Assembly (NCBI RefSeq): GCF_002906575.1
Contig: NZ_CP026312.1
Coordinates: forward strand, 1-64,000
Direction: 5' to 3'
From: Salinigranum rubrum
GTDB taxonomy: Archaea > Halobacteriota > Halobacteria > Halobacteriales > Haloferacaceae
Length of the DNA: 64,000 bases
Of this stretch, positions 25,166 through 34,722 are shown one piece after another. The position numbers and the translations under genes were made by a program. The notes below the pieces were generated by a model, which saw only the letters and a list, made by a program, of their open reading frames with translations, was not told where the DNA came from and did not search any database. How positions within the stretch are numbered: position 1 is the stretch's first letter; every line of letters starts with the position of its first letter.

Positions 25166-25726
25166 TTACTCGAGCAGGCCGAGGTCATCGAGTCGAGTCA
25201 CGACTGTGTCAGTCGCCTGGTCGATCTCTTTGGGGTGTTGGCCGCCGGTGATCACCGCTTTGCCACTACCGAACAGCAGCGCGACGACTGACGGCTCGTC
25301 GAGCCGATACACCAACCCGGGAAATTGCTCGGGTTCGTACTCGATATGTTCGAGCCCGAGTCCGATGGCGATGGCGTTGAGGTTGAGCCGATGATCGAGA
25401 TCGACGCTTGCGACGATGTTCTGGACTTCGATCGCCGGCGTCTCCGCGATAGCAATCCCGAGGGCGCGCAATTCCTCGAATACGATGTCGAGTGCGTCTC
25501 TGACCGCCTGCTCACTATTCGCCCCGGTACAGACGATCTTCCCCGACCGGAAAATGAGCGCCGCGGCCTTCGGGTCCTGCGTGCGATATACGAGCCCCGG
25601 GAAGTGCTCCGGATTGAACTCGGCACCGGAGAGGTCCTCCCCGACCTGGTCGAGATCGAGTTCCTGCTCGATATCCGTCGAGGCGACCACGTTTTCGATC
25701 TCAATCGTCTCCTTCGGATCAGTCAT
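25166..25726 (-). CDS. tbp: TATA-binding protein (extra copy)
   Basis: 186 residues from ATG 25726, the normal archaeal TBP length. Two imperfect repeats of about 90 residues are visible, each with IEVQNIVAS or IEIENVVAS at its start and PEHFPGLVYR or PEQFPGLVYR in the middle, followed by the LIFRSGKIVCTG or LLFGSGKAVITG strand. It binds TATA boxes and recruits TFB and RNA polymerase. Haloarchaea often carry several TBPs, some on plasmids, that favour subsets of promoters; whether this one serves the element's genes is inferred. Confidence 0.95.
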   Translation of the reverse strand: MTDPKETIEIENVVASTDIEQELDLDQVGEDLSGAEFNPEHFPGLVYRTQDPKAAALIFRSGKIVCTGANSEQAVRDALDIVFEELRALGIAIAETPAIEVQNIVASVDLDHRLNLNAIAIGLGLEHIEYEPEQFPGLVYRLDEPSVVALLFGSGKAVITGGQHPKEIDQATDTVVTRLDDLGLLE

Positions 25727-25790
25727 GTACCCGAGAAATAGAGATGGGGTCCTAATAAACCACCACGCTCTCACTAACTCGATGACGGCG

Positions 25791-26537
25791 TCAGTCGCTC
25801 AGCTCGTCGATAGCCTGAGATGCGTGATGGATTGGTTTCCCGATACCAATCCCCGAGTTCGCATTGTGTTTCAGTACCTGTTCGAGGAGTTCCGACGTTT
25901 CGGCTAACACGCGGGTTTGATTCTGCATGTCGGCGCCCCGCTCGTGAATAAATCCGGTTCGGTCCGCTGCTTCGTCCCGTACCTCTCGAAGTTCTCGAAT
26001 GACTCTGCGGAGGTCGTCGGGTTCGACGTACCGCTTGTACGTGACGAGTCCAACAACTGCTCCGGTTTCGGCATCGATGATCGGCCCGCCGGAGTTCCCG
26101 CCGTTGACAGACCCATCCATGTAGAACCCGGCATCACCGTGCCCGGACACGCGGGCGTGATGCACGAGTAAATCGCCGATACCATGCGGATAGCCGGCAA
26201 AGAGCACCTCGTCGCCTCGGGTCACACCTGTGGTGTGGGGGTGAAGCGTGAGTCTGTCGTCGCCTAGATCCCCTTGGAGTTCGAGAATCGCGTAGTCGTG
26301 CCCGCCCGCGTTCGCTGGCGGAGAGTACGTACGGAGAGATAACTCCGCTTCTTCACCGGATTCCGTGTGCGCGAAAACGGGAACGGAGCCGTGTACTGCT
26401 GGCTCGACAACGTGTGCATTCGTCACGACGAGGTCCTCGCTGTGGAAGTGGAACCCCGTTCCATCACCGAGAGGCGTCGACTCGCCGCACGAGATCTGGA
26501 GGGTTGCCGCAGGAAGTCGCTCAAACTGGGATTCCAT
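25791..26537 (-). CDS. Trypsin-like (HtrA-type) serine protease, no signal
   Basis: 248 residues. The catalytic triad is visible: His42 in VVTNAHVV, Asp81 in GHDYAILEL, Ser149 in GGNSGGPI. There is no signal peptide or membrane segment and no PDZ domain; the C-terminal 80 residues are helical (LRRVIRELREVRDEA). It is therefore likely cytosolic. Domain proteases of this kind coupled to helical tails occur in stress responses and in defence-type systems; here no effector partner is adjacent, so the role remains unknown. Confidence 0.85.
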   Translation of the reverse strand: MESQFERLPAATLQISCGESTPLGDGTGFHFHSEDLVVTNAHVVEPAVHGSVPVFAHTESGEEAELSLRTYSPPANAGGHDYAILELQGDLGDDRLTLHPHTTGVTRGDEVLFAGYPHGIGDLLVHHARVSGHGDAGFYMDGSVNGGNSGGPIIDAETGAVVGLVTYKRYVEPDDLRRVIRELREVRDEAADRTGFIHERGADMQNQTRVLAETSELLEQVLKHNANSGIGIGKPIHHASQAIDELSD

Positions 26538-26618
26538 GAGTGGCTAATATCTGACTGGACAAAGTGACAAAACTGTTCACATACCTTCCGAGTTCATCGA
26601 TGAATGTCGTTTCTGTCG

Positions 26619-26900
26619 CTAACAACTGGGCTGTTTCAGAAGATTGTCCTGTGGAGTGTCATTTGGTTCTGTTCTGACATACTTCGTACTGCCATCTTGA
26701 ACCGCGTCTAAATATGTGCGTGACCCTTGGTACTCAACATAGAATTCTTCGTCTTCATCTTCGATTCGGTCATGAATTCGTTCAGGTGTGTATGTGTTTG
26801 TTCCACCACCCTTACTCGGAATTCCTATGGTCGTGATGCAGCGGCAGTCATCGTAATCAGAGGAATCACTGGTGTTGACGCATTCAACTGGATAAGCCAT
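26619..26900 (-). CDS. DUF3892-like small protein
   Basis: 93 residues. CRCITTIGIPSKGG near the middle, TPERIHDRIEDEDEEFYVE and VRTEPNDTPQDNLL at the end follow the DUF3892 pattern (a compact beta fold of about 80 residues). Function of the family is unknown. AT-richer than its neighbours. It ends a block of small accessory genes before the IS6 insertion. Confidence 0.65.
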   Translation of the reverse strand: MAYPVECVNTSDSSDYDDCRCITTIGIPSKGGGTNTYTPERIHDRIEDEDEEFYVEYQGSRTYLDAVQDGSTKYVRTEPNDTPQDNLLKQPSC

Positions 26901-27123
26901 TGCGCTACAACCAAAACACGGTGTTGCAATAGTTGTTTGGCTAATACCTATGAGAATGATTTCTGACCGAACATCGTCTGGTTGAGGTAACGACCGCGAG
27001 AGACCTCAGCAAGAGCGATGTGTGCGTGCTCATCCTCTCGGTAGATGCACCACGAATTCGCATGGGTTCTCTACCTTGTGAATCGTTCTATGACACCCAT
27101 CCTGGCCGGATTGAGTATACTGA

Positions 27124-27131
27124 CCGGCTTG
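27124..27131. repeat. Target-site duplication, left
   Basis: CCGGCTTG, repeated at 27843-27850 on the other side of the IS6-type element. Eight bases is the length made by IS6-family transposition. Confidence 0.85.
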
Positions 27132-27842
27132 GGCACCGCTAACTTAGGCAAACGTTCCAGACCCACGCGAACTGCCGAAGCCAGTTGTTCGTGGTGACAA
27201 CGTCGTTACCGGTGAACGACGCGTAGAACGTGTCGATGCGGCGTTTGAGTTCCTGTATCCAGCGTTCAATTCGATTTCTCACGCTATGGCGGCGAATGAT
27301 ACGGGTGACACCCATTCTGGTGAAGACGGGGCCGTAGCTGGCCCCGTCTGTCACCACGATTGGCGGCGCTCGTCCATACAACTCGGCGATTTCGACCAGA
27401 AATCGCCGTGTTGTCAGGTAGTTTCTCGACGGCGCGACCGACGCGTGGATGAGGTGACGCGTTTCCGGATCAACCGCCGCAAACAGCGTGAACTCTTGCC
27501 CACGCTGGGTGATCACGGTCTCGTCGATCAACAGCACAGCCGGCAGGTCGGCGGCCGGCCGCCGACCAGCCTCTCCGAGTCGTTGACCGAACTTCTGGAC
27601 CCACTTCCACACCGCCACGTCCGACCGTTCGACGCCGATCCATCCGAGAACGCACGCAACCTTCCGGAAGCTCACCCCGAAATTGTACAGCAGGATCGCC
27701 AGCTCGACGAGGTGGCGATCCGTCCGCTCTCGCTCGAAAAATTCAATCTCGTCTAAGACTTCGGTTAGTTCGGGGAGGTTGGTTTTCATCAGCTCCAACA
27801 GGAGCCAAACCTCCCCAACCTTTTCGCTAAGTTAGCACTGCC
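27132..27842 (-). mobile_element. Intact IS6-family insertion sequence, 711 bp
   Basis: Terminal inverted repeats: GGCACCGCTAACTTAGGC at the left end and, on the other strand from 27842, GGCAGTGCTAACTTAGCG; 14 of the first 18 positions match by my count. It carries one transposase gene and is flanked by the 8-bp duplication CCGGCTTG. The perfect duplication suggests a fairly recent insertion with no later rearrangement. Confidence 0.9.
27139..27798 (-). CDS. IS6-family transposase
   Basis: 219 residues, full length for haloarchaeal IS6 elements. DDE residues: Asp92 in LLIDET, Asp151 in VVTDGA and Glu178 in RIERWIQELK with the usual Lys seven residues later. An N-terminal helix-turn-helix (VSFRKVACVLGWIGVERSDVA) binds the ends. 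It moves the element by replicative transposition, so co-integrates with other replicons are possible. Confidence 0.92.
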   Translation of the reverse strand: MELMKTNLPELTEVLDEIEFFERERTDRHLVELAILLYNFGVSFRKVACVLGWIGVERSDVAVWKWVQKFGQRLGEAGRRPAADLPAVLLIDETVITQRGQEFTLFAAVDPETRHLIHASVAPSRNYLTTRRFLVEIAELYGRAPPIVVTDGASYGPVFTRMGVTRIIRRHSVRNRIERWIQELKRRIDTFYASFTGNDVVTTNNWLRQFAWVWNVCLS

Positions 27843-27850
27843 CCGGCTTG
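27843..27850. repeat. Target-site duplication, right
   Basis: CCGGCTTG, identical to 27124-27131. Confidence 0.85.
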
Positions 27851-27905
27851 AGGGGGTACACTCACAACGGTAGCCGGTGGTTCCCCCAACAGCCGAAGGC
27901 TCGGA

Positions 27906-28073
27906 TTACAGGTCGCGGGGCTGGACCGTCTTCCGGTCGTTGGCGGCGGCACGACGAGCGGCGTCCTCAAGGAGTTCTGCAACTTCTTCGTCCAGTGCGT
28001 CGTAGAAGTCCGCTGCAACGTTCTGTCCATCGAGTCCCTCTTTGACGGCCGCTTTGACGATCAGGTCAGACAT
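27906..28073 (-). CDS. Histone-fold (DUF1931-like) small protein
   Basis: 55 residues from ATG 28073. The sequence MSDLIVKAAVKEGL, then ADFYDALDEEVAELLEDAARRAAANDRKTVQPRDL has the three-helix pattern and the final TVQPRDL strand of histone-fold/CBF-NFY proteins. It is short and acidic, so it may act as a dimer partner rather than a packaging histone. It may help regulate this region; unproven. A leaderless or near-leaderless start is likely. Confidence 0.75.
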   Translation of the reverse strand: MSDLIVKAAVKEGLDGQNVAADFYDALDEEVAELLEDAARRAAANDRKTVQPRDL

Positions 28074-28296
28074 TCCATCGCGGAGTTCTCTTGTCCGCCA
28101 CATAAAGGTTCGAAGTTCTCACGCAGGATTTCGACCTGTCTATTGCGACGATACCGCGTAACGTCGCCACGTGGACTCATTGTCCAGATTTCCAGTGGGG
28201 AGTCTTTGTGATACCAGGAGGCAAAACAGTACTGCTTTCAGAATTGGTTGTGAGACTGCGTACTCCGTCCGGCCTTAAGTGGGAACAGTAGCTGGA

Positions 28297-28440
28297 TTAC
28301 TCCGTGTATATTGTTGGCTGTTCTTCAAACCGTTGCTGACACTCTTCGCTACAGAAATAGTACGTCGTCCTACCGTGCTGGACAGTAGCGACGGCGTCGC
28401 TAGGCGAGAGTTCCATCCCACAGACCGGATCAATCGGCAT
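28297..28440 (-). CDS. YHS-domain microprotein
   Basis: 47 residues, translated by hand. It begins MPIDPVCGMELSPSDA, continues with TTYYFCSEECQQRFEEQP and ends YTE before a TAA. This is a complete YHS domain: DPVCGM plus YFCS..C..F, with three Cys that can bind a metal ion. Stand-alone YHS proteins of this length occur next to copper ATPases in haloarchaea. Here the P1B ATPase and chaperone genes follow within a few kilobases. It probably binds or buffers copper or another soft metal. Confidence 0.8.
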   Translation of the reverse strand: MPIDPVCGMELSPSDAVATVQHGRTTYYFCSEECQQRFEEQPTIYTE

Positions 28441-28468
28441 TCATCAGAACGATTCGGCGCCCACCCGA

Positions 28469-30112
28469 ATGATGATTTCGGAACACCGCCAACACGTATC
28501 TATTAGGGAACGACGGGCGAATTCGCTGGTGACTCTGATGGTTCGATTTTCTCTTCGACTCTTCCGGATTCTGGGCAAACTCGTTCCGTTTGTGATTCTC
28601 TTCCTCCGCGACCGGCGTCGGTTTTTGTTCTTCGGACGCTCCCGTTCGATCTCTCGTGAGGCGCACGAACAGCGGGCTCGCAAGCTTCGCGACGTAATGC
28701 TTGCCCTCGGGCCGACGTTCGTGAAAATCGGACAGGTCCTCTCGACTCGCCCCGATGTCGTCCCACAGGTGTATGCCGAGGAGTTCGTCACGCTCCAGGA
28801 TGCGGTTCCGACAGGCCCGTACCGCGAGATGATCCCCGCGCTTGCAGATGATGTCGGCTATCACTCCTACGATGACTTCGATCCGGAACCGATTGCAGGT
28901 GGGTCACTGGCGCAGGTCTACCGAGCGACGTATCAGGGCGACCACGTCGTCGTGAAGGTTCGACGACCTGGCGTCAAAGACCTCATCGAAACTGATCTTC
29001 GCATCATCCGCCGACTCATCCCGCTGGTGATGCTGCTTGCCCCGGAACGCCTCCAGTTTTCGCTCCGAAACATGGCTGACGACTTCGAGCGCATCATTCT
29101 GGAGGAACTCGACTTCGAGCGGGAAGCCCGAATGATGGCGGAGATCCGGGCAAACTTCGAACGCGACGGCAACGAGCCGGTCGTCATCCCACGTGTCTAC
29201 CACGATGTTTCCTCGGGACGTGTGCTCACTATGGCCTACGTTAAGGGGACGAAGGTCACCGATGTCGACGAACTCGAAGCCGATGGACACGACCCGAGCG
29301 AGGTCGCCCGAAACGTGGCGAACGCGTACTTCACGATGGGGCTCGAACACGGTGTGTACCACGGGGATCCCCATCCCGGCAACCTCGCCGTCGACGAGGA
29401 GGGACGTATCGTTTTCTACGATTTCGGGATGAGTGGTCGATTCACGCCGGCGATGCAGAACAGCGTCGTGAATCTCTATCTCGCTGCTGTCAATCGAAAC
29501 GTGGATGGAATCATTGACGAACTCGTCGCTCTCGGTGCGCTCGATCCTGACGCTGATCGAGCCGCCGTTGGGCACGTCCTCGAGTTAGTCATCGAGGACT
29601 TGGAGGGCAGCGAGACGGTGAACTGGCAGCAGATCATCAGCGAAGTGACCGGGATGCTCCACGAATTTCCGTTCCGTATTCCGCCCGACATCATGCTCGT
29701 CCTCCGGGTGGGTTCGATCAGCGAAGGGGTCCTCAGACAGCTCGATCCGGAGTTCGATTTCCTCGCTGCGGCACAGACATTCCTCCGCGAACATGGGTTC
29801 ATGGAACGAGCAGCCCGGATGAAACTTGAGGAGATGCGGGGTGAACTTGAGGCGTCGCTCTGGGCACTACTCCGCCTGCCAACGAAGCTCGAACGAGAGC
29901 TGGATGCACGGGCGGAAGAGCGAACCCAAGCCATCGTTCGCAGGCAGCAACAGGATTCCCTGTCGCTCGGCTATGCGTTACTCGCTGCGTCGTCACTTAT
30001 CGGAACGGCGCTGCTTGCTGCTGTCGACCTCACCTATGCGCTGATTGGTCTGGGAGTCGCCCTCGTCTTCATCATCCTGTTCCTGACCTCGTCTGGTCGT
30101 CTGTCTCGATAA
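28469..30112 (+). CDS. UbiB/ABC1-family atypical kinase
   Basis: 547 residues. Motifs of the ABC1 family: VKIGQVLSTRPDVVP (the KxGQ motif), GGSLAQVYRA (the Ala-rich nucleotide loop), VVVKVRRP (catalytic Lys), EELDFEREA, then HGDPHPGN and FYDFG (catalytic loop and DFG). Two membrane helices close the C-terminus (LGYALLAASSLIGTALLAAV and LIGLGVALVFIILFL). The family supports quinone synthesis or lipid handling as an ATPase. An alternative start at 28538 would remove 23 residues. Divergent from the YHS microprotein. Not known as a copper gene, so its link to the island is positional. Confidence 0.9.
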   Translation: MMISEHRQHVSIRERRANSLVTLMVRFSLRLFRILGKLVPFVILFLRDRRRFLFFGRSRSISREAHEQRARKLRDVMLALGPTFVKIGQVLSTRPDVVPQVYAEEFVTLQDAVPTGPYREMIPALADDVGYHSYDDFDPEPIAGGSLAQVYRATYQGDHVVVKVRRPGVKDLIETDLRIIRRLIPLVMLLAPERLQFSLRNMADDFERIILEELDFEREARMMAEIRANFERDGNEPVVIPRVYHDVSSGRVLTMAYVKGTKVTDVDELEADGHDPSEVARNVANAYFTMGLEHGVYHGDPHPGNLAVDEEGRIVFYDFGMSGRFTPAMQNSVVNLYLAAVNRNVDGIIDELVALGALDPDADRAAVGHVLELVIEDLEGSETVNWQQIISEVTGMLHEFPFRIPPDIMLVLRVGSISEGVLRQLDPEFDFLAAAQTFLREHGFMERAARMKLEEMRGELEASLWALLRLPTKLERELDARAEERTQAIVRRQQQDSLSLGYALLAASSLIGTALLAAVDLTYALIGLGVALVFIILFLTSSGRLSR

Positions 30113-30182
30113 CGTCTTTTGACTTCAGATCTGCTCTATCAACGCTTCGACAGGGGCAAGGAGACGGAGGGACTGTACGCCC

Positions 30183-31280
30183 TCAACGTACGAGAGTGCC
30201 CGCTTCCCGGATCTGTTCGCTGTTCGTGAGACGATACCCATGTTCTCGCAAGGCATCGAGAACCGGCTCGGGTTCGAGAACCTCGTGGACGTGGTGAACC
30301 CCATCAGAGAGCGTCGTATCCCGGGTAGCCAACGACACAGTTGCCGCCACGATACCCGTCACTCGACTCTGTTCTCGTCCGTCGACTGCCGTCGTCAGCG
30401 TCTTCGCGGTCGAATGCTGCTGCCCATCGACCTCGACCGTCACGGCAAAGCCGTCCCCGCCGACCGAGAGTGTCGAGACGAGTTCCGTTAATCGGTCGAG
30501 CCCAATCGCCTCGACGGCTGGTCGGTACAACCCGAGCTGTGAGAGCCCATAGGCAGCCGAGGTGACGGCTCGGGAGTCGAAACACAGGTACGTTCTGGCT
30601 GGCACGTCGAGCGTTCGGTGGAGGACGTGCTGATCCGCGAAGTCGAAGCTGTAGGCCCGCCGCCGGCCATACCGAGGGAACTCGACCGACTCTGGATTCG
30701 AAAAGCCACGGACAGATTCGGAGTGTCCCGCTCTGGGGACCTCGAACTCTCGACCGATTCGTTCGAGCGTCCATCGACTTGCCGCGGGACCGAACGCTTC
30801 CCCGAGGCCGAGGAGCACGCCAATCCGGATCTCTGAGACCGTCGACAGCTGGTCAGCCATGCGTTTCGCGAGCAGGTTCGTGATGCCTGGTGCGAGTCCG
30901 ACGCTCAGTATCGCTGTCGCACCATTGTCTCGCGCGACATCGTCGAGTTGTTCGACCTTGCGGAAGAACTCGTCGGAGGCTGTGATGTCGATATAGTCGA
31001 TTCCCCGTTCGAGACACGCCTCGACGAACGCTGTCCCCGACTGATCCACGCACATTACGACTTGGTCCAGATCTTCGAGGACACGGGTGTACGAATCCGT
31101 CTCCTGGAAGTCGAACTCGACACCAGAGACGTGGTCTCCGAACTCACCAGCGACGGCGTTCGCTTTGATCCCGTCGCGACCAGCGATAATCACTGCGCTT
31201 GGATCGTCAGGCGCAGTGGCCAGTTCTTCCGCTATCGTGCGACCGACAGATCCGTAGCCTCCGACGATCAGCGTCGTCAT
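30183..31280 (-). CDS. Saccharopine dehydrogenase-like NAD(P)-binding protein
   Basis: 365 residues. An N-terminal Rossmann fold ([26 protein letters not shown]) and the family's [27 protein letters not shown] and [18 protein letters not shown] identify a saccharopine dehydrogenase-type oxidoreductase. The substrate cannot be named; haloarchaeal members mostly lack the lysine pathway. The start ATG overlaps the stop of the copper ATPase gene (ATGA), so the pair is translated together, which is unexpected for a metabolic enzyme. Confidence 0.85.
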   Translation of the reverse strand: MTTLIVGGYGSVGRTIAEELATAPDDPSAVIIAGRDGIKANAVAGEFGDHVSGVEFDFQETDSYTRVLEDLDQVVMCVDQSGTAFVEACLERGIDYIDITASDEFFRKVEQLDDVARDNGATAILSVGLAPGITNLLAKRMADQLSTVSEIRIGVLLGLGEAFGPAASRWTLERIGREFEVPRAGHSESVRGFSNPESVEFPRYGRRRAYSFDFADQHVLHRTLDVPARTYLCFDSRAVTSAAYGLSQLGLYRPAVEAIGLDRLTELVSTLSVGGDGFAVTVEVDGQQHSTAKTLTTAVDGREQSRVTGIVAATVSLATRDTTLSDGVHHVHEVLEPEPVLDALREHGYRLTNSEQIREAGTLVR

Positions 31281-33670
31281 GCCGAGAGGTCGACTCCCCG
31301 GAGTCGGCGGGCGTTGATTGCGACGATGATCGTCGACAGCGACATAAACACGGCACCGATGGCCGGCGACAGCAGAATCCCGATGGGTGCGAGGATTCCC
31401 GCAGCGAGAGGCAGCGCGAACACGTTGTAGCCGGTCGCCCAGACGAGATTCTCCTGCATCTTCCGGTAGCTCGCCTTCGAGAGCTTGATGAGACGGACCA
31501 CGTCGAGGGGATTGTTGTCGACGAGGATGATGTCACCCGACTCGATGGCGACGTCGGTTCCCGAGCCGATGGCGATGCCCACGTCAGCTCTGGTGAGCGC
31601 TGGCGCGTCATTGACGCCGTCGCCAACCATCGCGACCAGTTTCCCCTCGGACTGGAGCTGTTCGACCTTCGTGTCTTTCTCCTCCGGGAGCACCTCAGCG
31701 AAGTACTGGTCGATGCCGAGTTCTTCAGAGACGGCCTTCGCGACGTCTTCGCTGTCCCCCGTAAGCATCGCCACCTCGATGCCCATCCCGTGCAGTGCCT
31801 CGATGGCCTGTCTGCTCTCTTCCCGAATGACGTCGGCCAGCGCGAACGCCGCGACGACCTCGGATTCGTCGTGAATCAGATAGATAACTGTCTCTGCGTT
31901 CGATCCGGCTTCCTCGGCGAAGACGGTGATGTTGTCGGGTCGGTCGATGCCGAGTTTCTCGATTAGGTTGGGGCCACCCAGGTGGACCGTCTCGCCGTCT
32001 CGCGGGTCGCTGCGCTCCCCGCTCGCCTGTTCGGAGCCGCTTCGCGGCTCCAACTCGACGGTGGCTCTGACGCCGAGGCCACGGAGGTTTTCGAAGCTCG
32101 AGACCTTCGCCCGTTGAATGTCACGTTCGGCGGCGGCGTTCCGGATAGCGCGAGCGATCATGTGTTCGGAATCACCTTCGACGCCCGCCGCGACCTCGAA
32201 CGCCCGCTGTTCGTCCCAGTCGCCTGCCGTCTCGACGCCGACGACGCCCTGCTCGCCCTTCGTGAGCGTCCCGGTCTTGTCGAACATCACCGTATCGAGG
32301 TTCCGGGCCTCCTCCATGGCGATACGGTCGCGGATGAGCATCCCGTTCTGGGCAGCCGTGGAGGTGTTGATTGCCACCACGAGCGGGACGGCCAAGCCGA
32401 GGGCGTGTGGACACGCGATAACGAGGACTGTCACGACGCGCTCGAGGACGGTGATGTTGAACCCGACCGCGACGACCCACGCAACGGCCGTAATCGCCGC
32501 GACGCCGAGTGCGACGTAGAACAGCCAGCCAGCTGCCCGGTCGGCCAGCAGTTGCGTGCGGGATTTGGACTGCTGGGCCTCGTCGACCAGTCGCATAATG
32601 CCTGCCAGCGTCGTCTCGTCACCGGTCTTCGTGACGCGAACGCGGAGGCTGCCGTCCTGGTTGACCGTACCAGCGACGACTTCTGACCCGGGTTCCTTGT
32701 CGACAGAACGAGACTCGCCGGTGATCATCGATTCGTCGACCGAGGACTCCCCCTCGACGACTTCCCCATCCGCAGGTACACTCGCACCCGGACGGACGAG
32801 AACGACGTCGTCCTCGCCGAGTTCGGAGACAGGAACCTCTTCCGTGTCCCCACTCTCGGTGACGCGCTCGGCGATGTCGGGCATGAGCTTCGCCAGCTCG
32901 TCGAGCGCCCCGGACGCCTGCCGGACCGACCGCATCTCCATCCAATGGCCCAGCAGCATGATGTCGATCAGCGTGACGAGTTCCCAGAAAAAGGGCGTCG
33001 TCCCCGGGAGGAACAGACTCCCGATCGAGTAGACGAACGCGACGGTGATGGCGAGCGAGATGAGCATCATCATCCCCGGCTCACGGTTCTCGAGTTCCGT
33101 CCGGGCCATCGAGAGGAATGGCACCCCACCATATCCGAAGACGATCACCGCGAGAACGGGCGTGATCCAAGCGCTGCCAGGGAATGTCGGTGCCGTGTAC
33201 CCGAAGACATCCTGGATGAACTCGCTGAAGAAGATGACTGGCACCGAGAGGACGAGCGACACCCAGAACCGCCGGCGGAACATCCCTTCATGGCCCGTGT
33301 GGTCCGTGTGGGCTCCGTGATCGTCGTGTGAACCCCCTTTGTGACCGTTCGCCCCGTGGTCGTGCGTTGCGTCTCCGTGGTGAGTGTGTTCGGGTTCGGC
33401 TTGGCGGTGATCGTGCTCGGCTTCGTGCTCGTGCTGTGCGTGTTCGTCCGGGTGTTCAGATTCCGTGGTGGCCTCATCCGCCGCAGTGTGAGCTTCGTGC
33501 TCCGAGAGGTGGGACTGCTGCTCGGATGACGCGTGGGCTGTTGCTCGCGCTCCAGCATCTGCTTCTAACCGGCAAATTCGACAACAGTAGACGGATCCTT
33601 CGGATCGATGCGGTGGGTGAGGCTCCGGTTTGGGAGCCTCGGAATGGCCGTGGTCTGGATGATTGCTCAT
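31277..33670 (-). CDS. CopB-type heavy-metal P1B ATPase
   Basis: 797 residues from ATG 33670; the nine residues upstream are less likely. The N-terminus is His-rich (repeated HDHGAN, HDDHGAH, EHEHE) and carries a CCRIC motif, in place of an HMA domain. Core motifs: TGES actuator loop, [10 protein letters not shown] in the membrane (the CPH signature of P1B-3/CopB types), DKTGTLTKG phosphorylation site, HMIARAI in the nucleotide domain, [19 protein letters not shown] pumps export Cu(II), Cu(I) or Ag(I). It lies upstream of the saccharopine dehydrogenase-like gene, overlapping it by 4 bases. Confidence 0.93.
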   Translation of the reverse strand: MSNHPDHGHSEAPKPEPHPPHRSEGSVYCCRICRLEADAGARATAHASSEQQSHLSEHEAHTAADEATTESEHPDEHAQHEHEAEHDHRQAEPEHTHHGDATHDHGANGHKGGSHDDHGAHTDHTGHEGMFRRRFWVSLVLSVPVIFFSEFIQDVFGYTAPTFPGSAWITPVLAVIVFGYGGVPFLSMARTELENREPGMMMLISLAITVAFVYSIGSLFLPGTTPFFWELVTLIDIMLLGHWMEMRSVRQASGALDELAKLMPDIAERVTESGDTEEVPVSELGEDDVVLVRPGASVPADGEVVEGESSVDESMITGESRSVDKEPGSEVVAGTVNQDGSLRVRVTKTGDETTLAGIMRLVDEAQQSKSRTQLLADRAAGWLFYVALGVAAITAVAWVVAVGFNITVLERVVTVLVIACPHALGLAVPLVVAINTSTAAQNGMLIRDRIAMEEARNLDTVMFDKTGTLTKGEQGVVGVETAGDWDEQRAFEVAAGVEGDSEHMIARAIRNAAAERDIQRAKVSSFENLRGLGVRATVELEPRSGSEQASGERSDPRDGETVHLGGPNLIEKLGIDRPDNITVFAEEAGSNAETVIYLIHDESEVVAAFALADVIREESRQAIEALHGMGIEVAMLTGDSEDVAKAVSEELGIDQYFAEVLPEEKDTKVEQLQSEGKLVAMVGDGVNDAPALTRADVGIAIGSGTDVAIESGDIILVDNNPLDVVRLIKLSKASYRKMQENLVWATGYNVFALPLAAGILAPIGILLSPAIGAVFMSLSTIIVAINARRLRGVDLSA

Positions 33671-33793
33671 GTCGTGGGGTTTGATGCCGTTTCTCATTGT
33701 ATTGTCCAGACCCTGACACTGCGCAGTGCCATCGAGAGGGTCGGAATCGAACGAGAACGGCGGGGCGTTCGTCGGCGTTCGTTCCGGCGTGTC

Positions 33794-33991
33794 TCAGGCG
33801 TGGGCGGTGTATCCAGCGTCCTCGACGGCTTGAACGAGTGCCGTGACGTCGGCGTCGCCATCGACGCTCGCCTGTTCGGCTTCTCGGTCAACGGCCACGT
33901 CGGTCACACCGCTTACCTCTCGAAGTGCTTCTTCGACAGTCTGTTCGCAGTGGCCGCAAGTCATTCCCTCGACGGTGATGGTCGTCGACAT
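33794..33991 (-). CDS. HMA-domain metallochaperone (CopZ-like)
   Basis: 65 residues from ATG 33991. ITVEGMTCGHCEQTVEEAL contains the MxCxxC metal site, followed by GVTDVAVDREAEQASVDG and the closing EDAGYTAHA. One complete ferredoxin-like HMA domain. It carries Cu(I) to the P1B ATPases nearby. It is transcribed divergently from the Lrp/AsnC-TRASH regulator, so the 130-base gap between them is probably the copper-responsive control region. Confidence 0.92.
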   Translation of the reverse strand: MSTTITVEGMTCGHCEQTVEEALREVSGVTDVAVDREAEQASVDGDADVTALVQAVEDAGYTAHA

Positions 33992-34122
33992 ACACGAATA
34001 CGTACGACCCCCACTCTTATGCGGATTTTCCCTTCGAAGCAGCGATTCAAGGGCCATTCAAAGTTTGGAATCAAAGCGGATAGCACCGAGATGCTTTAGT
34101 CACTCGTTGCCGTTGGCCCACT

Positions 34123-34722
34123 ATGCGCGATCTCGACGAAACCGATCTGGAAATCCTCCAGCTCCTGCTGTCGAACGCTCGTCGACCATACAGTGATATC
34201 GCGGACGCCGTCGGTCTCTCGGCACCGGCCGTGTCGGATCGGGTGGCGAGACTGCAGGAGAGGGGCATCATCAACCGATTCACGCTCGATGTCGACCGCT
34301 CGCAACTCCGGAAGGGGATTCCTGTGTTGCTGACGCTGGATATCGCCTCGGACAGTCCGGGAGTCGCGTCGATCAAAGATGTCCTGCTCGACGAGGGCGC
34401 GGTCGAACACGTATTCACCACCGCTGAAGCCGATCTGGTCGTCTATGCACGCGTTCCGGACAATGACGTTTCGAGCTGGCTCGACGACACGCTCGAAGAC
34501 GGCGCAATCGCAGATTTCGGAGTGACGCTTCTAGCAGGCGCTGATTGGTCGCCCGATCTCGGCGGGACGGAGTTCGCCCTCACCTGTGCACAGTGTGGGA
34601 ATACAGTCGATAGCGAGGGTACAGCGACCCGCATCGACGGGGAGTTGTACCAGTTCTGTTGTCCCTCGTGTGAATCCCGGTTCGAGGAGAAATACGAGCA
34701 GCTTCAGCAAGGGGCCGATTGA
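34123..34722 (+). CDS. Lrp/AsnC-type regulator with TRASH metal domain
   Basis: 199 residues. The N-terminal helix-turn-helix of Lrp/AsnC type (DETDLEILQLLLSNARRPYSD, then VSDRVARLQERGII) is followed by a RAM-like part and a C-terminal TRASH/YHS-like zinc finger (residues 155-190: LTCAQCGN and YQFCCPSCESRFEEKY). This architecture is a known archaeal copper sensor type. It likely senses copper through the Cys cluster and controls the copA, copZ-like and copB genes around it. A TATA-like CTTTAGTC about 30 bases upstream suggests a leaderless transcript. Confidence 0.9.
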   Translation: MRDLDETDLEILQLLLSNARRPYSDIADAVGLSAPAVSDRVARLQERGIINRFTLDVDRSQLRKGIPVLLTLDIASDSPGVASIKDVLLDEGAVEHVFTTAEADLVVYARVPDNDVSSWLDDTLEDGAIADFGVTLLAGADWSPDLGGTEFALTCAQCGNTVDSEGTATRIDGELYQFCCPSCESRFEEKYEQLQQGAD

